The notes under the pieces were generated by a model that worked only from the letters and a program-made list of their open reading frames with translations, was not told the DNA's origin and did not search any database. Positions 1-7,165 of a stretch of DNA of 13,288 nt are shown in pieces (position 1 is the first letter of the stretch; the number at the start of each line of letters is the position of its first letter). This DNA is from Candidatus Omnitrophota bacterium (lineage in GTDB: Bacteria > Ratteibacteria > UBA8468 > B48-G9 > JAFGKM01). Position numbers and translations under genes: made by a program. The stretch covers positions 1-13,288 of the forward strand of contig JAMWCO010000029.1 of the NCBI GenBank assembly GCA_023818785.1. The letters run 5' to 3'.

Positions 1-2348
1 TTCTGTAAATATGAAATTTGAATATTTACAATTTTTAAAATGTCTTCTTTTTTAAGACGATTAAAAATAATGATTTCATCAATCCTATTTAAAAATTCTG
101 GTCTAAACTTTGACTTTAATGCTTCCATTATTTTTTCTCTTATTAATTTCTCATCTTTAAAAGAAGTTATAAATTGACTCCCTATATTTGAAGTCATAAT
201 AACAACAGTATTTCTAAAATCTACTGTTCTCCCATGTCCATCTGTTAATCTACCATCATCAAGAAGTTGAAGAAGAATGTTAAACACATCTTGATGTGCT
301 TTTTCAATTTCATCAAGTAAAATGACACTATATGGCCTTCTTCTAATTCTTTCTGTTAATTGCCCCCCTTCTTCATATCCAACATATCCAGGTGGTGCTC
401 CTATAAGACGGGAAACAGTATGTTTTTCCATATATTCACTCATATCAAGACGAACCAATGCATTTTCATCATTAAATAAAAATTCAGCAAGAGTTTTTGC
501 AAGTTCTGTTTTACCAACTCCTGTTGGTCCAAGAAAGATAAATGAACCAATAGGTCTATTTGGATCTGAAAGACCTGCTCTATTCCTTCTAATAGCATTT
601 GAAACAGCCCTTATTGCTTCATCTTGACCAACAACTCTTCTTGATAACCTTTCTTCCATCTTCACCAATTTTTCAACCTCTCCTTCAAGCATTCTATGAA
701 CAGGGATACCAGTCCATTTGGATACAATTTCAGCAATATCTTCTTCATTTACTTCATCCTTTAAAAGCCCTCTACCTTTCTGAATCTCTTTCAATTTTTT
801 TGTTTCTTCCTCAAGTTGTTTATTTAATTCAATAAGTTTTCCATACTTATATTCTGCTGCTTTATCAAGGTCTCCTTCTCTCTGTGCCTTTTCTATTATA
901 TTTCTTGCAATTTCAATCTGTTCTTTTATTTTTCTTATTTTCTCAACTATTTCTTTTTCAGACACCCATTGTGTATATAATTTATCTCTCTCTTTTCTTA
1001 ATTCAGAAATTTCTTCTTCTAATTTTTTAAGTCTTTCCTGAATTTCAGGAGAATTTTCCCTTTTAAGCGCCTGTCTCTCAATCTCAAGTTGTGTTATTCT
1101 TCTTTCTATCTCATCAAGTTCTGTTGGCATACTCTCAATTTCCATCTTTAACTTACTTGCTGCTTCATCAATAAGGTCAATTGCTTTATCGGGTAGAAAT
1201 CTTCCACTTATATATCTATGTGATAAAACTGCTGCTGCAACAATAGCACTATCTATTATTTTAACTCCATGATGAACCTCATATTTTTCTTTTAAACCCC
1301 TTAAAATAGAAATTGTCTCTTCTACACTTGGCTCTTTAACATATAATGGCTGAAATCTCCTTTCAAGTGCTCTATCTTTTTCTATATATTTTCTATATTC
1401 ATCAAGAGTTGTTGCCCCTATACATCTCAATGTTCCTCTTGCAAGGGCTGGTTTTAACATATTAGAAGCATCAATTGCTCCTTCTGCTGCACCTGCTCCA
1501 ACAAGTGTATGGAGTTCATCTATAAAAAGAATAATCTCTCCTTCACTCTTTTCAATCTCTTTTAAAAGTGCTTTTAATCTATCCTCAAATTCACCTCTAT
1601 ATTTTGTTCCTGCAACAAGAGCACCTAAATCAAGAGCAATAACTTTTTTATTTTTCAATGTATCAGGAACATCTCCAGAAACAATTCTTCTTGCAAGTCC
1701 TTCAACTATTGCTGTTTTACCAACTCCTGGTTCTCCTATTAAAACAGGATTATTTTTTGCCCTTCTTGATAAAATCTGAATAACCCTTCTTATTTCTTCA
1801 TCTCTTCCAATAACAGGGTCAAGTTTCCCTTTTCTCGCAAGGTCTGTTAGGTCTCTTGTAAACTTTTCAAGAACTTTATAATGTTTTTGGTCTTCTCTAT
1901 CAGTTATTCTTTCTCCATTTCTCAATTGCTGAATAATTTTTATAACTCTATCCTTAAAAATATTATATCTTTCAAAAATCTTTTTTACATTTGTATCAAC
2001 ATCAGATAAAGAAATTAATAAATGTTCAACACTTATATATTCATCTCCAAATGTTTTACTATATGTTTGACTTTTATAAAGAACTTGATTTAAAGCAGGA
2101 CTTATATAAAAAGTTGATTTTGGGCTTGTTATTTTAGGAAGATTATCTATTTCATCTTTAATATCTCTTTTTAAATTTTCAATATTTACACCTAATGTAT
2201 TTAAAATATCAATAACTGTTTCGTCATTTTCAATTAAAGCATAAGTTAAATGTAAAACATCTACTTCATTATTCCTATTTTCCTGTGCTATTGCCTGAGC
2301 ATTCATCAACGCTTCTTGCGCTTTAATTGTAAATTTTTCAAGATTCAT
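1..2348 (-). CDS. clpB: ATP-dependent disaggregase ClpB (partial, C-terminus beyond window)
   Basis: Hsp100 AAA+ chaperone that forms hexamers and extracts polypeptides from aggregates together with DnaK. Seen: 782 complete codons from ATG, running off the window's left edge without a stop. The order is the Clp N-domain (about 1-145), NBD1 with Walker A GEPGVGKT (205-212), Walker B with D277-E278, pore loop GTKYRG and arginine fingers in LERRFQ, a full-length coiled-coil M-domain (about 410-525), then NBD2 with GPTGVGKT (607-614), D679-E680, pore loop GYVGYEEGG and FRPEFLNRIDE. The long M-domain separates it from ClpC and ClpA. By comparison with E. coli ClpB (857 residues) roughly 75-85 C-terminal residues are missing, because of the window edge and not because of a mutation. 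No frameshift was seen on reading through. It is the last visible gene of the gyrB-led cluster, 50 nt after the FHA gene, with its own strong Shine-Dalgarno. Confidence 0.97.
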   Translation of the reverse strand, partial: MNLEKFTIKAQEALMNAQAIAQENRNNEVDVLHLTYALIENDETVIDILNTLGVNIENLKRDIKDEIDNLPKITSPKSTFYISPALNQVLYKSQTYSKTFGDEYISVEHLLISLSDVDTNVKKIFERYNIFKDRVIKIIQQLRNGERITDREDQKHYKVLEKFTRDLTDLARKGKLDPVIGRDEEIRRVIQILSRRAKNNPVLIGEPGVGKTAIVEGLARRIVSGDVPDTLKNKKVIALDLGALVAGTKYRGEFEDRLKALLKEIEKSEGEIILFIDELHTLVGAGAAEGAIDASNMLKPALARGTLRCIGATTLDEYRKYIEKDRALERRFQPLYVKEPSVEETISILRGLKEKYEVHHGVKIIDSAIVAAAVLSHRYISGRFLPDKAIDLIDEAASKLKMEIESMPTELDEIERRITQLEIERQALKRENSPEIQERLKKLEEEISELRKERDKLYTQWVSEKEIVEKIRKIKEQIEIARNIIEKAQREGDLDKAAEYKYGKLIELNKQLEEETKKLKEIQKGRGLLKDEVNEEDIAEIVSKWTGIPVHRMLEGEVEKLVKMEERLSRRVVGQDEAIRAVSNAIRRNRAGLSDPNRPIGSFIFLGPTGVGKTELAKTLAEFLFNDENALVRLDMSEYMEKHTVSRLIGAPPGYVGYEEGGQLTERIRRRPYSVILLDEIEKAHQDVFNILLQLLDDGRLTDGHGRTVDFRNTVVIMTSNIGSQFITSFKDEKLIREKIMEALKSKFRPEFLNRIDEIIIFNRLKKEDILKIVNIQISYLQ

Positions 2349-2351
2349 ATT

Positions 2352-2357
2352 CCTCCT
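2352..2357 (-). promoter_or_regulatory. clpB ribosome binding site with short spacing
   Basis: Read on the minus strand this is AGGAGG, a full Shine-Dalgarno core, but only three bases (AAT) separate it from the clpB ATG, shorter than the usual 5-9. The start is still favoured because the following residues align with the ClpB N-terminus and no alternative ATG is better placed. Confidence 0.75.
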
Positions 2358-2380
2358 TTTGCTTTTATAATTTTAGATGG

Positions 2381-2397
2381 ACTTTAAGAAATAAAGT
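2381..2397. repeat. Short inverted repeat in the FHA-clpB gap
   Basis: ACTTTA at 2381-2386 and TAAAGT at 2392-2397 form a perfect 6-bp inverted repeat around a 5-base loop, placed between the FHA stop and the clpB start. It has only one G-C pair per arm and no U-tract long enough for a terminator. It might be a small operator or a processing site, or simply chance in A+T-rich DNA. Confidence 0.3.
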
Positions 2398-2398
2398 T

Positions 2399-2764
2399 TC
2401 AATCTTCAACAAATTTACAAACTATTGCACCAAACCTTATTTCATCGTTATTAACAAGTTTATAAGGTTTTTTGACTTCAATCCGAGCCATATTTACATA
2501 AGTTCCATATTGGCTCCCAAGTCCATTAGTTCCAATATCTTCAATATACCAACCATCATTTTTTTTAGTTATTCTTGCATGAATTCTTGAAACTTTCATT
2601 AATGAATCTAAATATAATCTTTGTGTACTTTCTGATAAATCTTTAAAATATATATAATCGGGAATAGTGATATCATTAGTATTCTGTCTTCCTATATAAA
2701 TAATTTCTTTTTTCAACTTATAATCTTTTGCCATAAAGGGATAATCAAATACAAGTTTTGCCAT
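2399..2764 (-). CDS. Small FHA-domain protein
   Basis: FHA domains bind phosphothreonine peptides. This 121-residue protein is essentially a lone FHA domain with no kinase, membrane or secretion segment. Seen: the start-of-fold motif IGRQNTNDI (24-32), the phosphate-contact motif SRIHA (59-63) and the closing GTYVN (87-91), followed by the usual end strands. An extra stretch of about 20 residues (36-56, helix-like and charged) separates the NDI strand from SRxH, where FHA domains normally have only a few residues. The start is set at the ATG at 2764 because a perfect Shine-Dalgarno lies eight bases upstream; an in-frame GTG at 2773 overlaps that site and is unlikely. The gene overlaps the 3' end of lgt by 20 nt, implying translational coupling. 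The partner phosphoprotein cannot be told from the window. Neighbours suggest envelope or stress signalling, but that is inference. Confidence 0.85.
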   Translation of the reverse strand: MAKLVFDYPFMAKDYKLKKEIIYIGRQNTNDITIPDYIYFKDLSESTQRLYLDSLMKVSRIHARITKKNDGWYIEDIGTNGLGSQYGTYVNMARIEVKKPYKLVNNDEIRFGAIVCKFVED

Positions 2765-3512
2765 TTTTATCACCTCCTTTCTTTAACATTTTTATTATAA
2801 TATAAACTCCTGTTCCTATGAAAATAAGTATTGCTATTATCTGTGTTGAATATAAATCAAGAGATGTTTTTTTAAGGTCTCCTCTTAAAAAATCAATAAA
2901 ATATCTTATTAATGAAAATCCAATTAAATAAGTAGAAAAAATAAATCCTTCTCCTTTTTTTAATTTAATTGATAAATTTTTAAGAACAAAAAATAGTATT
3001 AAATAAGAAGTAGAATAATAAATCTGTGTTGGATGAACCTTTTTTTCAAGAAATGGAAATTTTACACCAAAGAAAAAATCTGTATATTTACCATAACAGC
3101 AACCATTTAAAAAACATCCTATCCTTCCAATTGCCTGTCCTAATGGAACAAAAATTGAAATTGTATCAAGAAGATGAATTGTTGAAATTCTTTTTATTTT
3201 ACTATATAAAATAAGAAAAAATAGAGAAAAAATTATTGCACCTTCAACAGCAAGTCCACCATTTCTTATTTTTAATATTTCTAAAGGGTGTAAATAATAA
3301 TAAGGAAGATTTACAAAAATATGCAAAAATCTACCTCCAATTATACCAAAAAAAATTGTCCAAAATATAATCTGTGAAATTATTTTCTCATCATAACCTT
3401 CTTTAATTGCTTCTTTTTGAAATAAATAAACAGAAACAAAAACAGCAATGGCAACAAATACACCATACCAGTAAATGACAAAATTTCCAATTTTTAAAAA
3501 AATTGGATGCAT
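2745..3512 (-). CDS. lgt: Prolipoprotein diacylglyceryl transferase Lgt
   Basis: Inner-membrane enzyme that moves diacylglyceryl from phosphatidylglycerol onto the lipobox cysteine, the step before LspA cleavage. Seen: 255 residues, about seven hydrophobic segments, N-terminal HPIFLKIGNFVIYWYG, then GGRF (59-62), the HPLEILKI segment (75-82), the signature GRIGCFLNGCCYG (129-141), HPTQIYY (160-166) and RYFIDFLRGD (203-212). The signature is the GCCYG variant found in many phyla instead of the E. coli GNFINGELWG form. Two conserved spots differ: the residue matching E. coli His103 is Glu90, followed by Gly-Ala where Gly-Gly is usual, and the Glu after the HPxQ(I/L)Y motif is Tyr. The start ATG directly abuts the lspA stop, and an AGGAG in the lspA tail provides its ribosome site. 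Confident as an Lgt-family member; the full activity is inferred. Confidence 0.92.
   Translation of the reverse strand: MHPIFLKIGNFVIYWYGVFVAIAVFVSVYLFQKEAIKEGYDEKIISQIIFWTIFFGIIGGRFLHIFVNLPYYYLHPLEILKIRNGGLAVEGAIIFSLFFLILYSKIKRISTIHLLDTISIFVPLGQAIGRIGCFLNGCCYGKYTDFFFGVKFPFLEKKVHPTQIYYSTSYLILFFVLKNLSIKLKKGEGFIFSTYLIGFSLIRYFIDFLRGDLKKTSLDLYSTQIIAILIFIGTGVYIIIKMLKKGGDKNGKTCI
2773..2778 (-). promoter_or_regulatory. Ribosome binding site deciding the FHA start
   Basis: On the minus strand AGGAGG, followed by TGATAAAA and then ATG, gives ideal eight-base spacing to the start at 2764. The site lies inside the last codons of lgt, where it encodes the Lys-Gly-Gly segment, so it doubles as coding sequence. 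It argues against initiation at the overlapping GTG at 2773. Confidence 0.85.
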
Positions 3513-3962
3513 TTAACTCCTTAATTGTTTAATAAAAAATAAAATTATTCCTATCACTATAAAACTATCTGCAAAATTAAAAACAGGCCAGAAATGGAAA
3601 TTTATAAAGTCAATAACATATCCATATTTTATTCTATCAATCAGATTCCCAGTAATACCACCCTCAATAAGACCAAAAGAAAATAGATAGTATTTTTCTT
3701 TTTTTTCTAATTTTAGAATATAAAAAAAGATAAGAATAATAGAAATTATTGAAAAAGAAATTAAAAAAAAATGTATTTTTTCATTACTTAAAAAACCAAA
3801 AAAAATGCCATAATTTTTAACAAGAGTAAAAGAAAAAAAATTAAAAACATCAAAATTGCCATTATTTTTTTCTAAAAATTCTTTAAAAAAATTTTTTGTA
3901 ATTCTGTCAAATATAAGGGATAAAAAGAATGTAATAAAAAAATGAGTAAGTTTATTTTTCAC
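3513..3962 (-). CDS. lspA: Lipoprotein signal peptidase LspA
   Basis: Membrane aspartyl protease (signal peptidase II, family A8) that cuts the signal peptide from diacylglyceryl-modified prolipoproteins, immediately after Lgt action. Seen: 149 residues with four hydrophobic helices, DRITKNFF (19-26), KNYGIFFG (49-56), GNLIDR (105-110), VIDFI (116-120) and FNFADS (128-133). The two catalytic aspartates are Asp118 and Asp132, both present. The length is usual for the family. The start is a GTG at 3962 that overlaps the end of the upstream zinc-finger gene by 11 nt, with only a weak purine-rich site (AAAGAG) upstream, so translation is probably coupled. The following lgt starts at the next base after its stop, making an uninterrupted lspA-lgt pair; apolipoprotein N-acyltransferase (lnt) is not in the window. 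Confidence 0.96.
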   Translation of the reverse strand: MKNKLTHFFITFFLSLIFDRITKNFFKEFLEKNNGNFDVFNFFSFTLVKNYGIFFGFLSNEKIHFFLISFSIISIILIFFYILKLEKKEKYYLFSFGLIEGGITGNLIDRIKYGYVIDFINFHFWPVFNFADSFIVIGIILFFIKQLRS

Positions 3963-4305
3963 TTTTTTCTCTTTCTGTTTGACATTTTATACAAAATCTT
4001 GCATAGGGAATTACTTTCAATCTTTCCTTTGGTATTTGTTTCCCACAACCTTCACAAATTCCATAACTACCATCTTTTATTTTTTTAATCGCTATATCAA
4101 CTGCTTGAAGAATCTTACTCTCTGAATTTGAAAGTCCAACTTCAAGGTCTTTTTCAAATTCATCTGTTCCATAATCAGCAATATGAGTTGGAACACCTTT
4201 TTCTCCCCTTTCAATTACTTCTCTTGCATAACTTAAATTTTTTGATATTTTTTCTTTCTCTTTTTCAAGTAATTTCAAGAAATATTCTTTTTCTACTTTT
4301 TTCAT
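3952..4305 (-). CDS. DksA/TraR-family C4 zinc-finger protein
   Basis: Members of this family bind RNA polymerase through the secondary channel or act as small regulators. In this short subgroup the role is usually untested. Seen: 117 residues, an N-terminal coiled coil rich in Lys/Glu (about 1-35), the tip region HIADYGTDEF (41-50), a second helix, then a zinc finger with Cys84-X2-Cys87-X17-Cys105-X2-Cys108, the exact family spacing. It is shorter than E. coli DksA (151 residues) and does not show DksA's tip sequence; the HxADxGTD form is that of the YteA/TraR-like branch. A GGAG five bases before the ATG supports the start. Its tail overlaps lspA by 11 nt. Calling it a true DksA that responds to ppGpp would be over-reach. 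Confidence 0.9.
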   Translation of the reverse strand: MKKVEKEYFLKLLEKEKEKISKNLSYAREVIERGEKGVPTHIADYGTDEFEKDLEVGLSNSESKILQAVDIAIKKIKDGSYGICEGCGKQIPKERLKVIPYARFCIKCQTEREKSEK

Positions 4306-4319
4306 TTTTTCTCCTATAT

Positions 4320-4733
4320 TTATAAATCAAAAATAATTACTGTGTAATATTGGTCTTTCACTTTTTCTATTTTTAAATTATGATATGTCGCTGATTTTAC
4401 TTCTTTACCAATATTCTCTATTTTTTTTACTTTCAACTCTACATTCAATTCATATTCTCCTTTCACATTTTCAATTTTAACTTTTTCTATATCACCTCCT
4501 ATTTTTTTTGTTTCTATATAATATATCAACTCATTTAAAAATTTTATCAATAATTCTTCAAGATTATCACCTCTAAGATTTATTTTTAATAAATCTTCAT
4601 ATCCATTATATTTTACATCTATTATTTCATAAAGACCTTTTGCAGAATTGAGAAATAATTCCTCTATGGTTTTCCCTGAAACTTTTATCCCAATATCTGC
4701 AGTATGATTTATAATTTCAATTTTACTTTCCAT
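4320..4733 (-). CDS. Archease
   Basis: Archease (Pfam archease family) promotes guanylylation and multiple turnover of the RNA ligase RtcB, which joins 2',3'-cyclic-phosphate or 3'-phosphate ends to 5'-OH ends. Seen: 137 residues with the N-terminal HTADIGIKV motif (10-18), the central DNLEELLIKFLNELIYYIET helix (56-75), the signature EVKSATYHNLKI (111-122) and the C-terminal IIFDL whose Asp136 is a conserved metal ligand together with Asp13. Full family length. Its ATG overlaps the gyrA stop region by 11 nt, so expression is tied to gyrase, and it is followed 14 nt later by the zinc-finger gene. No RtcB lies in this window, although archease genes often sit beside rtcB. The start is supported by the overlap and by alignment of the N-terminal motif. 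Confidence 0.93.
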   Translation of the reverse strand: MESKIEIINHTADIGIKVSGKTIEELFLNSAKGLYEIIDVKYNGYEDLLKINLRGDNLEELLIKFLNELIYYIETKKIGGDIEKVKIENVKGEYELNVELKVKKIENIGKEVKSATYHNLKIEKVKDQYYTVIIFDL

Positions 4734-7161
4734 TATCTTCTTTTTCTACAATTGTTATATCTGTTATTTCATCATCTTCTGGTAAATTTATAAGTCTTAC
4801 ACCTTTAGTATTTCTTCCGATAACTCTTACATCAGAAACTTTTATTCTTATAACTATTCCCTTCTTTGTTGTTAAAATTGCTTCATCCTTTTCAGAAACT
4901 AACTTTATTCCAACAACTTCTCCATTCTTTTCCCCAACCTTTATATCAATTATACCTTTACCTCCTCTATGTTGAACCCTATATTCTTTTATAGATGTTC
5001 TTTTACCATATCCCCTCTTACAAACTGTTAACAATGATAAATCTTCCTTGTCAGGTTTTACAATCTCACACCCTACTACTCCATCTTCTTTATTTTTAAA
5101 CCTTATCCCTATTACTCCTGCTGCATTCCTACCAACTGGTCTAACTTCTTTCTCTGGAAATCTAATACTTAAACCTTTTTTAGTACTTAAAATTATATGA
5201 TTATTACCATCAGTCAATTTTACATCAATTAATTCATCCCATTCTTTTAAGTCAATTCCTATAATTCCACCTTTCCTTGGTCTACTATATTTTTCAAGAG
5301 ATGTCTTTTTTACAAGTCCATTTTTAGTAATCATTAATAAGAACTTATCCTTTGAAAATTCCTTTACAGGAATTACTGCGGATATCTTTTCTCCTTGTTC
5401 AATTTTTAAAAGGTTTATTATTGGTTTCCCTTTTGCTATTCTACCCCCTTCAGGGACTAAATATCCCATTAACCAATGAACTATTCCTCTATTGGTAAAA
5501 AATAAAATTGTATCTGTTGTTGAAGTTAGTAAAAGATGTTTTATAAAATCTTCTTCCTTAGTAGAAGCACCAATAAAACCTTTCCCTCCTCTTCTTTGTC
5601 TTCTAAATAAGTCAAGAGGAGTTCTTTTTATATAACCTTCATTAGAAATAGTTATTACAATATCTTCAGGTCTCACAAGGTCAATATCTTCAAATTCTTC
5701 AATACTCTCAATAAATTCTGTTTTCCTTTTGTCTCCAAATTTCTCTTTGATTTCTAAAAGTTCATTCTTAATTATTTTTTTTACTTCTTCTGGGTCTTGA
5801 AGAATCTTTTTATATTCACCTATCTTACTTTCTAATTCCTTTCTTTCATTTAAAATTTTTTCTCTTTCAAGCCCTGTCAATCTTGAAAGAGGCATATTTA
5901 AAATAGCATTGCTTTGAATTTCTGTGATTTTGAATTTTTTAATTAATTTTGTTCTTGCTTCATCAACATTTTTTGAACCTCTTATTAAATCAATTACATC
6001 ATCAAGATTATCAATAGCAGTAATTAAACCACAAACTATATGATGTCTCTCTTCTGCTTTCCTCAATTCATACCTTGTCCTTCTTACTACAATTTCTTGT
6101 CTAAAATCTACAAAAAGTTGCAATAATTCTTTTAAATTCAAAAGTCTTGGTTGTCTATTTACAAGAGCAAGATTTATTATCCCATAAGATGTTTGAAGTT
6201 GAGTATGTTTATAAAGTTGATTTACTATTATATCTACATTTTCACCCTTTTTAACTTCAAGAACTATTCTTGTCCCTTCCTTATCAGATTCATCTCTTAC
6301 CTCACTAACTCCACCAATTTTCCCATTTTCAACAAGATTTGCTATTTCTTCAACAAGATTAGATTTATTAACTTCAAATGGAATTTCTTTTATAATTATA
6401 TTTGTTTTATTCTTTTCTTCTTCTATCTCAATTTTCCCTCTTAATATTATTATTCCTTTACCTGTCTTATATGCATTTTTTACTCCTTCTCTACCACATA
6501 TAATTCCACCAGTAGGAAAATCTGGACCAGGTAATACTTCCATTAATTCTTCTATAGTTATGTCAGGATTTTCAATCAATTTTATAAGAGAATCTATTAC
6601 TTCTGATAAATTATGAGGAGGCATATTTGTTGCCATCCCAACAGCAATTCCTGAAGAACCATTTATTAAAAGATTAGGGATTCTACTTGGTAAAACAACT
6701 GGTTCCATAAGAGATTCATCAAAATTTGGAGTAAAATCAACTGTCTCTTTATCAATATCCTTTAACATCTCCATACAAATTGGTGCAAGACGTGCTTCTG
6801 TATATCTCATAGCAGCAGGTGGGTCTCCATCAATAGAACCAAAATTTCCCTGCCCTTCTATTAATGGATATCTTAAAGAAAAATTTTGAGCCATTCTTGC
6901 TATTGCTTCATAAATTGGAGCATCTCCATGAGGATGATACTTTCCCATCACTTCTCCAACAATTCTGGCTGATTTTTTAAAAGGTTTTCCTGATTCTAAT
7001 CCAAGTTCAAGCATGCCATAAAGTATTCTCCTATGAACTGGCTTCAAACCATCTCTAACATCTGGTAAAGCCCTTCCAACAATAACACTCATAGCATAAT
7101 CAATGTAGGATTCCTTCATCTCCTCTTCTATCCCAACTGTTATTATTTTTTCGCCTTCCAT
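4723..7161 (-). CDS. gyrA: DNA gyrase subunit A
   Basis: Breaks and rejoins DNA in the A2B2 gyrase, which introduces negative supercoils using ATP. Seen, counting from the ATG at 7161 (812 residues): winged-helix start GIEEEMKESYIDYAMSVIVG, catalytic Tyr120 in AAMRYTEARLA, intercalating Ile172 in GIAVGMATN, a coiled-coil arm (about 360-500) and a six-bladed C-terminal wrapping domain. The GyrA box QRRGGKG at 522-528 marks gyrase and not topoisomerase IV; a related QHRGGKG is at 730-736. The quinolone-contact region reads HGDAPIYE, so the positions matching E. coli Ser83 and Asp87 are Ala81 and Glu85. A TTG at 7176 would add five residues and overlap gyrB; the ATG four bases after the gyrB stop gives the usual N-terminal length. 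Transcribed with gyrB. Confidence 0.97.
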   Translation of the reverse strand: MEGEKIITVGIEEEMKESYIDYAMSVIVGRALPDVRDGLKPVHRRILYGMLELGLESGKPFKKSARIVGEVMGKYHPHGDAPIYEAIARMAQNFSLRYPLIEGQGNFGSIDGDPPAAMRYTEARLAPICMEMLKDIDKETVDFTPNFDESLMEPVVLPSRIPNLLINGSSGIAVGMATNMPPHNLSEVIDSLIKLIENPDITIEELMEVLPGPDFPTGGIICGREGVKNAYKTGKGIIILRGKIEIEEEKNKTNIIIKEIPFEVNKSNLVEEIANLVENGKIGGVSEVRDESDKEGTRIVLEVKKGENVDIIVNQLYKHTQLQTSYGIINLALVNRQPRLLNLKELLQLFVDFRQEIVVRRTRYELRKAEERHHIVCGLITAIDNLDDVIDLIRGSKNVDEARTKLIKKFKITEIQSNAILNMPLSRLTGLEREKILNERKELESKIGEYKKILQDPEEVKKIIKNELLEIKEKFGDKRKTEFIESIEEFEDIDLVRPEDIVITISNEGYIKRTPLDLFRRQRRGGKGFIGASTKEEDFIKHLLLTSTTDTILFFTNRGIVHWLMGYLVPEGGRIAKGKPIINLLKIEQGEKISAVIPVKEFSKDKFLLMITKNGLVKKTSLEKYSRPRKGGIIGIDLKEWDELIDVKLTDGNNHIILSTKKGLSIRFPEKEVRPVGRNAAGVIGIRFKNKEDGVVGCEIVKPDKEDLSLLTVCKRGYGKRTSIKEYRVQHRGGKGIIDIKVGEKNGEVVGIKLVSEKDEAILTTKKGIVIRIKVSDVRVIGRNTKGVRLINLPEDDEITDITIVEKEDNGK

Positions 7162-7165
7162 CTTC

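Noticed and set aside
322..835. Two overlapping plus-strand open frames opposite clpB
   Set aside because: They lie antisense to the conserved NBD2 and M-domain coding of clpB, have no ribosome site and give low-complexity Ser/Leu/Phe-rich products.
2381..2397. An intrinsic terminator between the FHA gene and clpB
   Set aside because: The 6-bp stem has a single G-C pair and lacks a following U-tract, so it is too weak to count as a terminator.
2349..2398. A separate promoter or a CIRCE-type heat-shock operator before clpB
   Set aside because: A TATAAA-like element is present, but no acceptable -35 is found at the right distance, and there is no TTAGCACTC/GAGTGCTAA repeat.
3026..4325. Short plus-strand open frames opposite lgt (3026-3214) and the zinc-finger gene (4128-4325)
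   Set aside because: Both are antisense to well-recognised genes and have biased, unfamiliar translations.
6151..6444. Plus-strand open frame opposite gyrA
   Set aside because: A Tyr/Phe/Ile-rich shadow of conserved GyrA coding with no Shine-Dalgarno; chance in A+T-rich DNA.
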